In this document: in pieces, positions 53,852 to 61,375 of the stretch | Position numbering within the stretch: position 1 is the stretch's first letter | How the letters are laid out: each line of letters starts with the position of its first letter | Source: Chitinophagaceae bacterium | Lineage (GTDB): Bacteria; Bacteroidota; Bacteroidia; Chitinophagales; Chitinophagaceae | Assembly (NCBI GenBank): GCA_022841365.1 | Contig: JALHRP010000008.1 | Location: 1 to 64,000 of the forward strand | Direction of reading: 5' to 3' | DNA length: 64,000 bases | Made by a program: the position numbers and the translations under genes | Notes under the pieces: model-generated | What the model was told of the DNA's origin: nothing | The model's input: the letters and a program-made list of their open reading frames with translations, nothing else | Database searches by the model: none

Positions 53852-53876
53852 AAAAAAGCCCTCTTAAAGAGGGCTA
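53852..53876 (-). terminator. Terminator of tRNA-Met
   Basis: Minus strand AGCCCTCTT-T-AAGAGGGCT followed by TTTTTT, 7 bases after the tRNA. The same hairpin ends both truncated copies further on. Confidence 0.85.
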
Positions 53877-53882
53877 ATATAG

Positions 53883-53956
53883 TACCGGAGAGCAGACTTG
53901 AACTGCCGACCTTCGGGTTATGAATCCGATGCTCTAACCAGCTGAGCTACCCCGGC
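53883..53956 (-). tRNA. tRNA-Met (anticodon CAT)
   Basis: 74 bases. Acceptor 5' GCCGGGG pairs with 3' CTCCGGT (two G-T pairs), D-arm TAGCTCAGCTGGTTAGAGCA, anticodon loop TTCATAA with CAT, T-arm GGCAG-TTCAAGT-CTGCT, discriminator A. No CCA is encoded. The first pair is G-T and not the mismatch of the initiator, so it is probably an elongator; a CAT anticodon could also be a lysidine-modified Ile tRNA. Confidence 0.9.
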
Positions 53957-54027
53957 TAATGGGCGGCAAAGATAAAGGTTTCGGGCTTTTTTTCCGCAGC
54001 ATTTTAAAAGCTTTTTTAATTTTAAGC

Positions 54028-54606
54028 ATGATCAGACCGGTTCAGCTTACTGATGCAGCATCCCTGCTCGATATCTATCGCCCATTCATCCTGAATACAG
54101 GCATTACACAGGAGACAGAAGTTCCATCAGTGGCTGAGTTTGCAAACAGAATTGAACAAACAATTGCAGAAAGGCCCTGGCTTGTTGCTGAAATCAATGG
54201 AAGATTGGCAGGTTATGCATATGCAGGAAAACACCGGGAACGAAAAGGCTATCAATGGTGCGTTGAATCATCTGTATACTTACATGCCGATTATTTTGGA
54301 AAAAATATTGCAGCTGCTTTATACAAAGCTTTGCTTGATCTGTTAACACTGCAAGGTTACGTGAATGTGTATGCTGTTATTACATTGCCGAATGTAAACA
54401 GTGTTTCCTTTCATGAAAAGTTCGGGTTCCGATATTTAACAACATATAAAAAGATCGGTTATAAACTGAATCAATGGCACGATGTAGGTTGGTGGGAATA
54501 TCAAATCAATTCTTATAATGCCAACACCCTCATCCCTTTCCCTGCATTAAATAATGAAACGATTGATGTCATTTGTAAAAATGCTTCTGCATTGATCAAC
54601 GATTAA
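54028..54606 (+). CDS. GNAT family N-acetyltransferase
   Basis: From the ATG at 54028 (MIRPVQLTDAASLLDIYRPF) it has 192 residues. N-terminal GNAT strand/helix typical of the phosphinothricin acetyltransferase group: EVPSVAEFANRIEQTI, PWLVAEINGRLAGYAYAGKH, SVYLHADYFGKNIAAALYKAL with the acetyl-CoA loop, and LPNVNSVSFHEKFGFRYLTTYKKIGYK. The in-frame ATG at 53959 lies against the tRNA and is unlikely. Converges on the E1 gene with an 11-base overlap of the ends. Confidence 0.88.
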   Translation: MIRPVQLTDAASLLDIYRPFILNTGITQETEVPSVAEFANRIEQTIAERPWLVAEINGRLAGYAYAGKHRERKGYQWCVESSVYLHADYFGKNIAAALYKALLDLLTLQGYVNVYAVITLPNVNSVSFHEKFGFRYLTTYKKIGYKLNQWHDVGWWEYQINSYNANTLIPFPALNNETIDVICKNASALIND

Positions 54607-56740
54607 ATAACTGACGTAACCGCTCAGCAACTTTCTCTGCATTCGGCAACATCGCTGTTTCCAACCCTGTATTCATAGGCACTGCTGGCAAATTCAATGA
54701 CCCCATCACTTCAACAGGCGCATCCAAATATTGAAAACAATGATAGCTGATGCGATGCGCCAATGCTTCAGCAAATGAATTATTCTGTTGTTCTTCGGTA
54801 AGCACCAGACATTTGCCGTGTTTTTTCACTGTTTCAAAAACAAGTGCTTCATCTAACGGAAATAATGTACGCAAATCAACAATTTCAACTGCACCCATAA
54901 ATTGCTTGGCTGCCGCTTTTGCCCAATATACACCCATGCCATAAGTAATGATGCAGCAACTTTCTCCTTCATCAACAAGGTCTTCATCTGCTTCAACAAC
55001 TATCGTTGCTTTTCCTAATGGAAGTATATAATCTCTTGATGGTTCAACCGTTTTTGCATCTTCAGTACCCGGCACTTTACTCCAGTACAATCCTTTATGC
55101 TCCAGCATTACAACAGGGTTTGGATCAAGAAAAGCGGCTTTCATCAACCCTTTCATATCAGCAGCGTTGGATGGATACACCACTTTAATTCCTTTAATAC
55201 TGAGCAAGGTTGTTTCAATACTTCCGCTATGGTATGGACCACCACCACCGTATGCACCAATGGGTACACGGATGAGTGTTTGCACAGGAAATTTTCCGCA
55301 GCTTAAATAAGATGATTTTGAAATTTCTGTGACCAGTTGATTTAATCCCGGATAAATATAATCTGCAAACTGTACTTCCACAATCGGCTTGGCACCCACT
55401 GCACTCATACCAACTGTTGAACCGATGATATAAGCTTCCTGTATGGCCGTATTAAAAACCCGATGATCACCAAACTGCTCTGCCAGTGTTGCTGCTTCAC
55501 GAAATACACCACCTAACCGTTTGCCCACATCCTGTCCATACAGCAATGCTTCGGGATATTCTTCCATCAATTCACGAATGGCAAATAAAGCAGCATCTAC
55601 CATCACTATTTTTTCTTTGCCTGCCGGGACACGTTCACCTGTTTCTTCTGTTACAGGTGTAGGAACAAAAACATGTTGCTCAACAGTTAAAGGATCGGGC
55701 TCTGCTGCAGCAACAGCCTTTTGAAAAGATGTGCTGATGAATATTTTTGCATCATCATCTATCTGTTTTAATTCATCATCTGCTATTCCGTTATTGATAC
55801 ATTGCTGATGAAGTTTTGGAAACGGATCGTCTGTGAAATGTTTTTCCAGATCATCATTACTTCTGTAAAATTCTTTACGTACACCACTTGTGTGATGATT
55901 GAGTAAAGGAACATATGCCTGAACCAGATAAGGTTCCTGATGCGTTCGTACATGATCCACCACATGCTGCATGGTTTCAAATGCTTCTGTAAAATCACTT
56001 CCATCACAACGGATGCGGTGCATACCTGGAAAGCCGCCGGCATATTCATACGCATCCATTGCTCTTGCCTCATCTGCACTTACACTAATACCCCAGTTAT
56101 TATCCTGTACCAGATAAATGATGGGCAGTTTTTTTAACACTGCAAATTGAAATGCTTCACTCACTTCACCTTCTGTAATACTTGCATCACCTAATGAACA
56201 AATGACTACATCCCCCCCACCCCCCAAAGGGGGGATTAAAGCCTCCGAGGTTTTTAATGTCTTATTTATCTCAACATCTTTGTCAAGCTGGGTTTTGTGC
56301 AGAAGCGAAGTCCTCCCTCCGGGAGGATTTAGGTGGGCTAAATACTTCAGCCCCTGTGCCACACCGGTAGTAGGAATAACCTGCATACCCGTTGCACTGC
56401 TTTGATGAATAATGTTTGGATGATTGCTCCCCTTATAATTGGGATGCGAATAATATTCTCTTCCTCCCGTAAACGGATCATTCGCTTTTGCAAGTAACTG
56501 GAGCATTAACTGATATGGTTCAAAACCTAGACCAAGCAATAAACTTTCATCACGGTAATAAGGGCTTACCCAATCTTTTGCTGTTAATTGAAATGCTGTA
56601 GCAAGTTGAATAGCTTCATGACCACGTGATGTGGAGTGTACATATTTACAAACAGCACGGTTATTTTCATAAATCTCAGCCATGTGTTTGGCATAACACA
56701 TGAGCCGGTAAGCCTCTCTTAAAATTTCCTGATTCATCAT
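54596..56740 (-). CDS. 2-oxoacid dehydrogenase E1, fused alpha and beta subunits (second)
   Basis: 714 residues from the ATG at 56740 (MMNQEILREAYRLMCYAK). The alpha half has SRGHEAIQLATAFQL, VSPYYRDESLLL, and the thiamine diphosphate motif GDASITEGEVSEAFQFAVLK ... QDNNWGIS; the beta half has GQDVGKRLGGVFREAATL, AYIIGSTVGMSAVGAKPIVE and PYHSGSIETTLLSIKGIKVVYPSN. Between QGLKYLAH and DVVICSLGDASITEG lie about 40 extra residues (NPPGGRTSLLHKTQ ... IPPLGGGG), encoded by two palindromic repeats. The frame is intact, so a working protein may still be made. No E2 or E3 gene is near. It differs from the E1 at 45958-48342 in length and sequence. Confidence 0.9.
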   Translation of the reverse strand: MMNQEILREAYRLMCYAKHMAEIYENNRAVCKYVHSTSRGHEAIQLATAFQLTAKDWVSPYYRDESLLLGLGFEPYQLMLQLLAKANDPFTGGREYYSHPNYKGSNHPNIIHQSSATGMQVIPTTGVAQGLKYLAHLNPPGGRTSLLHKTQLDKDVEINKTLKTSEALIPPLGGGGDVVICSLGDASITEGEVSEAFQFAVLKKLPIIYLVQDNNWGISVSADEARAMDAYEYAGGFPGMHRIRCDGSDFTEAFETMQHVVDHVRTHQEPYLVQAYVPLLNHHTSGVRKEFYRSNDDLEKHFTDDPFPKLHQQCINNGIADDELKQIDDDAKIFISTSFQKAVAAAEPDPLTVEQHVFVPTPVTEETGERVPAGKEKIVMVDAALFAIRELMEEYPEALLYGQDVGKRLGGVFREAATLAEQFGDHRVFNTAIQEAYIIGSTVGMSAVGAKPIVEVQFADYIYPGLNQLVTEISKSSYLSCGKFPVQTLIRVPIGAYGGGGPYHSGSIETTLLSIKGIKVVYPSNAADMKGLMKAAFLDPNPVVMLEHKGLYWSKVPGTEDAKTVEPSRDYILPLGKATIVVEADEDLVDEGESCCIITYGMGVYWAKAAAKQFMGAVEIVDLRTLFPLDEALVFETVKKHGKCLVLTEEQQNNSFAEALAHRISYHCFQYLDAPVEVMGSLNLPAVPMNTGLETAMLPNAEKVAERLRQLFNR
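56213..56332. repeat. In-frame palindromic repeat pair inside the E1 gene
   Basis: About 120 bases, 40 codons. It has CCCCCC-AAA-GGGGGG at the left and CCTCCC-TCC-GGGAGG at the right, with AT-rich sequence between. Such C-run/G-run palindromes with AAATCC/GGATTT flanks are typical intergenic repeats of this phylum (recall). Confidence 0.8.
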
Positions 56741-56778
56741 TTGCAAGCAATTATCTGCAAAATAAAGTGAACTGACAT

Positions 56779-56806
56779 AAAAAAGCCATTCTGTAAGAGA
56801 ATGGCT
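56779..56806 (-). terminator. Terminator of the FAH-family gene
   Basis: Minus strand AGCCATTCT-CTTAC-AGAATGGCT then TTTTTTATG, 22 bases after the stop. Confidence 0.85.
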
Positions 56807-56827
56807 GATACTATTTTTATAAAGCGA

Positions 56828-57439
56828 TTATTTTATTTCTACTTCAAGTAAACTGTCATCTTCAATAAACGCCTCTAGTTGATCGCCTACCACACATTCA
56901 CCTACTCCTGCCGGAGTACCCGTAAAGATTAAATCGCCGATGTTGAGTGAAAAGAATTGTGATACATAAGCAACTATCTGATCAAATGTAAAAATCATTT
57001 GACCAGAATTTCCCTGCTGCACCAATTCCTTGTTATTGTATAAACAGAAATTGATGTCGTTAAAATTCATACCGGGTTTAATATCCATAAACTTACCTAC
57101 GGCTGCAGAGTTGTCCCATGCTTTAGCCAATTCCCATGGAAGGCCTTTTTCTTTCAGTTTCTGTTGCAGATCTCTGGCTGTAAAATCAATTCCTACAGTA
57201 ATACCATTGTAATACTTACTGGCGTGTTTTTCCTGCACATATTTGCCATTTTTTGAGATCCGTAATACCAGTTCTGCTTCGTAATGCAGTTCATTGGTAA
57301 ACTCAGGATAATAGAATGGCATATGAGGCTGCAGGAATGCGCTCTTAGGTTTCAGAAAAATAACCGGTTCGTCAGGAACGTCGTTGCCGAGTTCTTTAGC
57401 ATGGTCAACATAGTTACGACCTACGCAAAAGATTTTCAT
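56828..57439 (-). CDS. Fumarylacetoacetate hydrolase family protein
   Basis: 203 residues, the short FAHD1-like type. MKIFCVGRNYVDHAKELGND, PVIFLKPKSAFL, the metal-binding ELHYEAELVLRI, GIDFTARDLQQKLKEKGLPW, and the closing GDLIFTGTPAGVGE. Members act as acylpyruvate hydrolases, oxaloacetate decarboxylases or related hydratases/isomerases; which one is not clear here. It follows pth after 122 bases and has its own terminator. Confidence 0.92.
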   Translation of the reverse strand: MKIFCVGRNYVDHAKELGNDVPDEPVIFLKPKSAFLQPHMPFYYPEFTNELHYEAELVLRISKNGKYVQEKHASKYYNGITVGIDFTARDLQQKLKEKGLPWELAKAWDNSAAVGKFMDIKPGMNFNDINFCLYNNKELVQQGNSGQMIFTFDQIVAYVSQFFSLNIGDLIFTGTPAGVGECVVGDQLEAFIEDDSLLEVEIK

Positions 57440-57560
57440 TTGGTTGATGGTTTTGGTTCAGAATCAGGTTTAATATTGGTTGATTACAGAACAGTGGATT
57501 ACAATATGCTTCTTCAGCATTAAGTGTAAGTTAGCGAAGGTAATATTAGAAAATTAAAAA

Positions 57561-58136
57561 TTATAGTGTTATTTCAATTTTGTTTGCATTGTTCATAGTA
57601 CGGTCTAACCCAGTGAGAATAAACTGTTCAATTACTTCAACACTTGTTTCAATTTTCTTTTTAATGATTGGCTCTTCTTCGGGTGTCCATTTACCTAAAA
57701 CATAATCAACCTGCATTCCTTTAGGATAATTGTTGCCAATGCCAAAACGAAGGCGTGGATATGTATTTAACTGCAGATGTTCCTGTATGCTTTTTAACCC
57801 GTTATGTCCTGCATCACTACCGCCGGGACGTAACCGCAGTTTTGTAACAGGAATAGCCAGTTCATCTACCACCACCAGTACATTTTCCAGCGAAATTTTT
57901 TCTTTATCCATCCAGTATTTCACAGCCTTACCACTCAGGTTCATATACGTTGATGGCAGAATACAGATAACGGTTTTGCCTTTCAGTTTAAATTCGGCTA
58001 CAGCAGCCAGCCGGTCTGTTCTGAAAGCAGCCTGATGTTTTGCAGCCAAAGCCCCCACTACATCAAAACCAATGTTGTGGCGGGTATGTGCATATTCATT
58101 GCCGATATTTCCTAAACCAACAATTAAAAATTTCAT
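57561..58136 (-). CDS. pth: Peptidyl-tRNA hydrolase
   Basis: Releases peptides from tRNA that dropped off ribosomes. From the ATG at 58136 (MKFLIVGLGNIGNEYAHTRHN) it has 191 residues. The catalytic His is in YAHTRHNIGFDVV, with Asn and Asp in GGSDAGHNGLKSIQEHL and the family motif PRLRFGIGNN. It lies in the prs-rplY-pth order common in bacteria. Confidence 0.96.
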   Translation of the reverse strand: MKFLIVGLGNIGNEYAHTRHNIGFDVVGALAAKHQAAFRTDRLAAVAEFKLKGKTVICILPSTYMNLSGKAVKYWMDKEKISLENVLVVVDELAIPVTKLRLRPGGSDAGHNGLKSIQEHLQLNTYPRLRFGIGNNYPKGMQVDYVLGKWTPEEEPIIKKKIETSVEVIEQFILTGLDRTMNNANKIEITL

Positions 58137-58173
58137 ACAAAGCAAATATCAAAAACTAAAAATGTTTATCAAA

Positions 58174-58200
58174 CAAAAATCCCCCTTTGCAGGGGGATCT
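58174..58200 (-). terminator. Terminator of rplY
   Basis: Minus strand ATCCCCCT-GCAA-AGGGGGAT then TTTTG, between rplY and pth. Confidence 0.85.
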
Positions 58201-58219
58201 ATAAAAGAAATGTACTTTC

Positions 58220-58831
58220 TTATTTTTTCTCTGCTGCTGCAGGGGCCTTTGCACCGGCTGCAGGTGCTGCTGCTTCTTCCTGTTTTAACTGACGGGTTAA
58301 TACAATTGATGCAATGGGAATACGGGGAGAGTTTAACACCTCCATATTATCCTGCTTTACATCTTCTACCCGAATGTTGCCATTCAGTTCCAGTGAAGTT
58401 AAATCAACCTCAATAGACTCTTTCAGGTATTTGGGAAGAGCTTTAATCTTCAGTGATTTGATTTTGGTAATTAATTTACCGCCATCCTTTACACCTTTAG
58501 CTGTTCCTGTAAATTTCAACGGAATGGTAGCTACTACTTTCTTATCATCAACCAATTCCAGTAAATCAACATGAGCTAAAGCATCAGATACTTTATCAAA
58601 CTGCAGATCTTTTAAAATGGTTTTGTAGGTTTTACCATTTACGTTTACCTCAGCAATCTGGAAATCGGGTGTGTAAACCAAAGTCTTAAATGCTTTGGCA
58701 GGAGCGTAGAAATTAATTTCTGCAGAGCCTCCGTAAATTACACCAGGCACCATTTCCTGAGAGCGAAGTTGACGGGCGGCTTTCTTCCCGTTTTCGGTCC
58801 TCAAGTGACCCTCGATAGTAATTGTCTTCAT
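58220..58831 (-). CDS. rplY: 50S ribosomal protein L25 (CTC/TL5 type)
   Basis: 203 residues: an N-terminal 5S rRNA-binding domain (TIEGHLRTENGKKAARQLRS, EMVPGVIYGG), then the C-terminal TL5 domain (LVDDKKVVATIPLKFTGTAK, KSLKIKALPKYLKESIEVDL) and a short Ala/Lys/Pro tail (APAAGAKAPAAAEKK). The long form with two domains is normal for this group. It sits between prs and pth. Confidence 0.96.
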   Translation of the reverse strand: MKTITIEGHLRTENGKKAARQLRSQEMVPGVIYGGSAEINFYAPAKAFKTLVYTPDFQIAEVNVNGKTYKTILKDLQFDKVSDALAHVDLLELVDDKKVVATIPLKFTGTAKGVKDGGKLITKIKSLKIKALPKYLKESIEVDLTSLELNGNIRVEDVKQDNMEVLNSPRIPIASIVLTRQLKQEEAAAPAAGAKAPAAAEKK

Positions 58832-58868
58832 TGTTATTCTAATTTAAAAATTTACTTGTTTGCGTTGT

Positions 58869-59822
58869 TTATTTATTTCTCCGTTGAGAGTGCATAAACA
58901 AACTGGTGATACTCTTGTTCTCAAATGCATTGCGTAATGCTACTCCAAACAACTCTGCCACACTCTGCACTTTAATTTTTGAGCTTTGCTGTTTCAGGGG
59001 AATGGTATCACAAACCACTAATTCTTCCAGCACACTGTTTTCAATGTTTTCGTAAGCCTTACCGCTTAATACAGGATGTGTAATTAATGCTCTTACACTT
59101 CTTGCACCTTTTTCTTTTAAAAGAGCTGCCGATTTCACTAACGTACCACCGGTATCACAGATATCATCAATCAACACAATATCCCTGTCTGTTACATCTC
59201 CAATAACCACCATGCTGGCAATTTCATTTGCCCGTTTACGGTGCTTATCACAAATCACCATTTCAACCTCAAAATAACTGGCAATTTCCCTGATCCTGTT
59301 GGCACTTCCTACGTCGGGGGCCGCAAAGGTAAGGTTTTCAAGCTTTAAACTCTCAATGTATGGGATAAAAATGGAGGAAGATTCCAGATGATCAACAGGA
59401 ATATCAAAATAACCCTGAATTTGTGCTGCATGCAAGTCCATGGTAATCACTCGGTCGGCACCTGCAGCTTCAAGCATATTGGCAATGAGTTTTGAGCCGA
59501 TAGCTACTCTCGGTTTATCTTTCCTGTCTTGCCGGGCATATCCAAAATAAGGGATAACAGGAATTACTTTGTAGGCTGAAGCCCGCTTGGCAGCATCAAT
59601 CATCAGCAACAGCTCCAGAATATTTTCAGCAGGAGAAAATGTACTTTGAACAAGGAAAACAATATCGCCCCTGATGCTTTCCTGAAACATGGGCTGTATT
59701 TCGCCATCGCTGAATTTTTGGGTAATACATTTTCCTAAAGGGATACCAAATTTTTTGGCAATATTCTCGGCAAGGTAAATGGATCCTGTGCCAGAAAAAA
59801 TCTTGGGGGATGGGTTGACCAT
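58869..59822 (-). CDS. prs: Ribose-phosphate pyrophosphokinase
   Basis: Makes PRPP from ribose 5-phosphate and ATP for nucleotide and histidine synthesis. 317 residues. Motifs: SDGEIQPMFQESIRGDIVFLVQST, PYFGYARQDRKDKPRVAIGSKL, ADRVITMDLHAAQIQGYF, the PRPP loop IVLIDDICDTGGTLVKSA. The ATG at 59822 (MVNPSPKIFSGTGS) fits the family length. First gene of the prs-rplY-pth cluster. Confidence 0.97.
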   Translation of the reverse strand: MVNPSPKIFSGTGSIYLAENIAKKFGIPLGKCITQKFSDGEIQPMFQESIRGDIVFLVQSTFSPAENILELLLMIDAAKRASAYKVIPVIPYFGYARQDRKDKPRVAIGSKLIANMLEAAGADRVITMDLHAAQIQGYFDIPVDHLESSSIFIPYIESLKLENLTFAAPDVGSANRIREIASYFEVEMVICDKHRKRANEIASMVVIGDVTDRDIVLIDDICDTGGTLVKSAALLKEKGARSVRALITHPVLSGKAYENIENSVLEELVVCDTIPLKQQSSKIKVQSVAELFGVALRNAFENKSITSLFMHSQRRNK

Positions 59823-59941
59823 TGTATCAGTTTATGAAAGGTTGAAATTTGCGGCGAAGATAAGTTCTTCATTTTATCTTTTGCGCAAAGGATGCATTGC
59901 TTTTCAACAAACTGAACACAACTGCGGCATCAGTATAAAAA

Positions 59942-60154
59942 TCACTGAATATTAGCCAACGTAACGATGTTTTGTGATTTGGTTTCCTGCTGCTTTTTCT
60001 GCACTGTCTGCATGCTGTCCTGTCCGGATGGTTTAGCAATATGCACACCCAGTGATAAAATAAAAATGACAGAAAAAATAAGATTGGCAATAATCAGAAA
60101 CATAAAGGAAGAAGAACGGATGTATTTTCCGCTTATTGGATTACTAGGGGACAT
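59942..60154 (-). CDS. Small single-pass membrane protein, unknown
   Basis: 70 residues: a short polar start, one membrane helix (FMFLIIANLIFSVIFILSLGV), then a polar tail (KKQQETKSQNIVTLANIQ). It looks like a real small gene because the frame is open only for a protein-like sequence and two other frames over it are less convincing. Unknown function. It lies between prs and radC and is divergent from radC. Confidence 0.45.
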   Translation of the reverse strand: MSPSNPISGKYIRSSSFMFLIIANLIFSVIFILSLGVHIAKPSGQDSMQTVQKKQQETKSQNIVTLANIQ

Positions 60155-60208
60155 GGGATGTTGGTTTTTTTGGATAATTGGATAATTAAAAATAAGGCAT
60201 TATTTTGA

Positions 60209-60901
60209 ATGATGCAACAAGACCGCAAGACCATTAAGGATTGGGCAGAGGATGACAGACCCCGTGAGAAGCTGCTTTTAAAAGGCGCAGAAGCACTCAG
60301 CAACTCCGAATTAATTGCTATTTTAATTGGTTCCGGCACAAAAACGAAATCGGCCGTAGATGTAGCGAAATCCTTGCTGGATAAGGCACAGGACAACTTG
60401 AACGACTTTGGAAAACTGAGTGTACAGGAGCTGATGAAAGTAGATGGTATTGGTGAAGCAAGAGCTGTTACCATTACGGCAGCGATGGAACTTGGAAGAC
60501 GACGACAATCAGTAGAAACACTGAAAAAAAACGTAAAAACAAGCGGGGATATTGCCCATTTTTTTCAGGCTCAACTGAAAGATAAACTGCACGAAGTTTT
60601 TGCTGTTGCCTATTTAAACCGTGCCAATAAAATCAATCATCTCGAAATTATCAGTGAAGGAGGTATTACAGGAACGGTTGCCGACCCTCGTATTATTCTT
60701 AAAAAAGCATTGGAGCACAACGCAGTTAATATTGTGTTGTGTCACAACCATCCATCGGGCAGTCTTAAACCCAGCAGAGCCGATGAAGCATTAACCAAAA
60801 AAATTAAAGAGGCTGCTTTATTGCTTGACATGAATGTGGTTGACCACATCATTGTAAGCGATGATGGTTATTACAGTTTTGCGGATGAAGGAATATTGTA
60901 A
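60209..60901 (+). CDS. radC: RadC family JAB-domain protein
   Basis: 230 residues. An N-terminal helix-hairpin-helix part (KDWAEDDRPREKLLLKGAEAL, VDGIGEARAVTITAAMELGRR) and the C-terminal JAB/MPN domain with the metal motif HNHPSGSLKPSRAD and the upstream Glu in LEIISEGGITGTVADPR. The protein is probably a metal-dependent enzyme; its role in DNA repair is disputed. Starts at ATG 60209 or the next ATG (60212). Confidence 0.94.
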   Translation: MMQQDRKTIKDWAEDDRPREKLLLKGAEALSNSELIAILIGSGTKTKSAVDVAKSLLDKAQDNLNDFGKLSVQELMKVDGIGEARAVTITAAMELGRRRQSVETLKKNVKTSGDIAHFFQAQLKDKLHEVFAVAYLNRANKINHLEIISEGGITGTVADPRIILKKALEHNAVNIVLCHNHPSGSLKPSRADEALTKKIKEAALLLDMNVVDHIIVSDDGYYSFADEGIL

Positions 60902-60964
60902 CCGGTAGCTTACAGTAAACTGCAACTCCAAATCAGTTATATTTGATACTGAAAAAAACAAACA

Positions 60965-61375
60965 ATGCAATCGAATCGCAGAAGCTTTTTATCCAGGCTC
61001 AGCATAGCCGCCCTTTCAATTACAGGTTTATCTTCTTTCAAATCCAAACAAACCGGAGATCCCATGAAAAATGTGTTCTTGCATCATGTATTTTTCTGGT
61101 TGAAGCAGCCAAACAATGCGGCAGATGCAGATCAACTTGCGGCAGGGCTTTTAAAATTGAGCAAAGTAAAAACCATTCAACAGTTTCACATTGGCAAACC
61201 AGCAGATACGAACAGGGATGTAGTTGATAAAGGATATGGCATCTCCTGGCTGGCTGTATTTAAAAACGCTGAAGATGAGGAAAGCTATCAAACAGACCCC
61301 ATCCATCTAAAATTTATTGAGGAGTGTGCTCATTTGTGGAGCAAAGTAGTTGTGTATGATTCGGTAGATAAATAA
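60965..61375 (+). CDS. Dabb-domain protein with Tat-like signal
   Basis: 136 residues. An N-terminal twin-arginine-like signal (SNRRSFLSRLSIAALSITGL) and a stress-responsive A/B barrel (Dabb) domain from about residue 35 (MKNVFLHHVFFWLK) to the end, with LLKLSKVKTIQQFHIGKPAD and YGISWLAVFKNAEDEESYQTDP. The ATG at 61064 would give a version without the signal. Probably exported and part of the same carbohydrate/aromatic neighbourhood as the following genes (inference). Confidence 0.8.
   Translation: MQSNRRSFLSRLSIAALSITGLSSFKSKQTGDPMKNVFLHHVFFWLKQPNNAADADQLAAGLLKLSKVKTIQQFHIGKPADTNRDVVDKGYGISWLAVFKNAEDEESYQTDPIHLKFIEECAHLWSKVVVYDSVDK

Noticed and set aside
60943-61227. 94-codon frame overlapping the Dabb gene
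   Set aside because: The Dabb frame has a signal and a recognisable domain; this one has neither.
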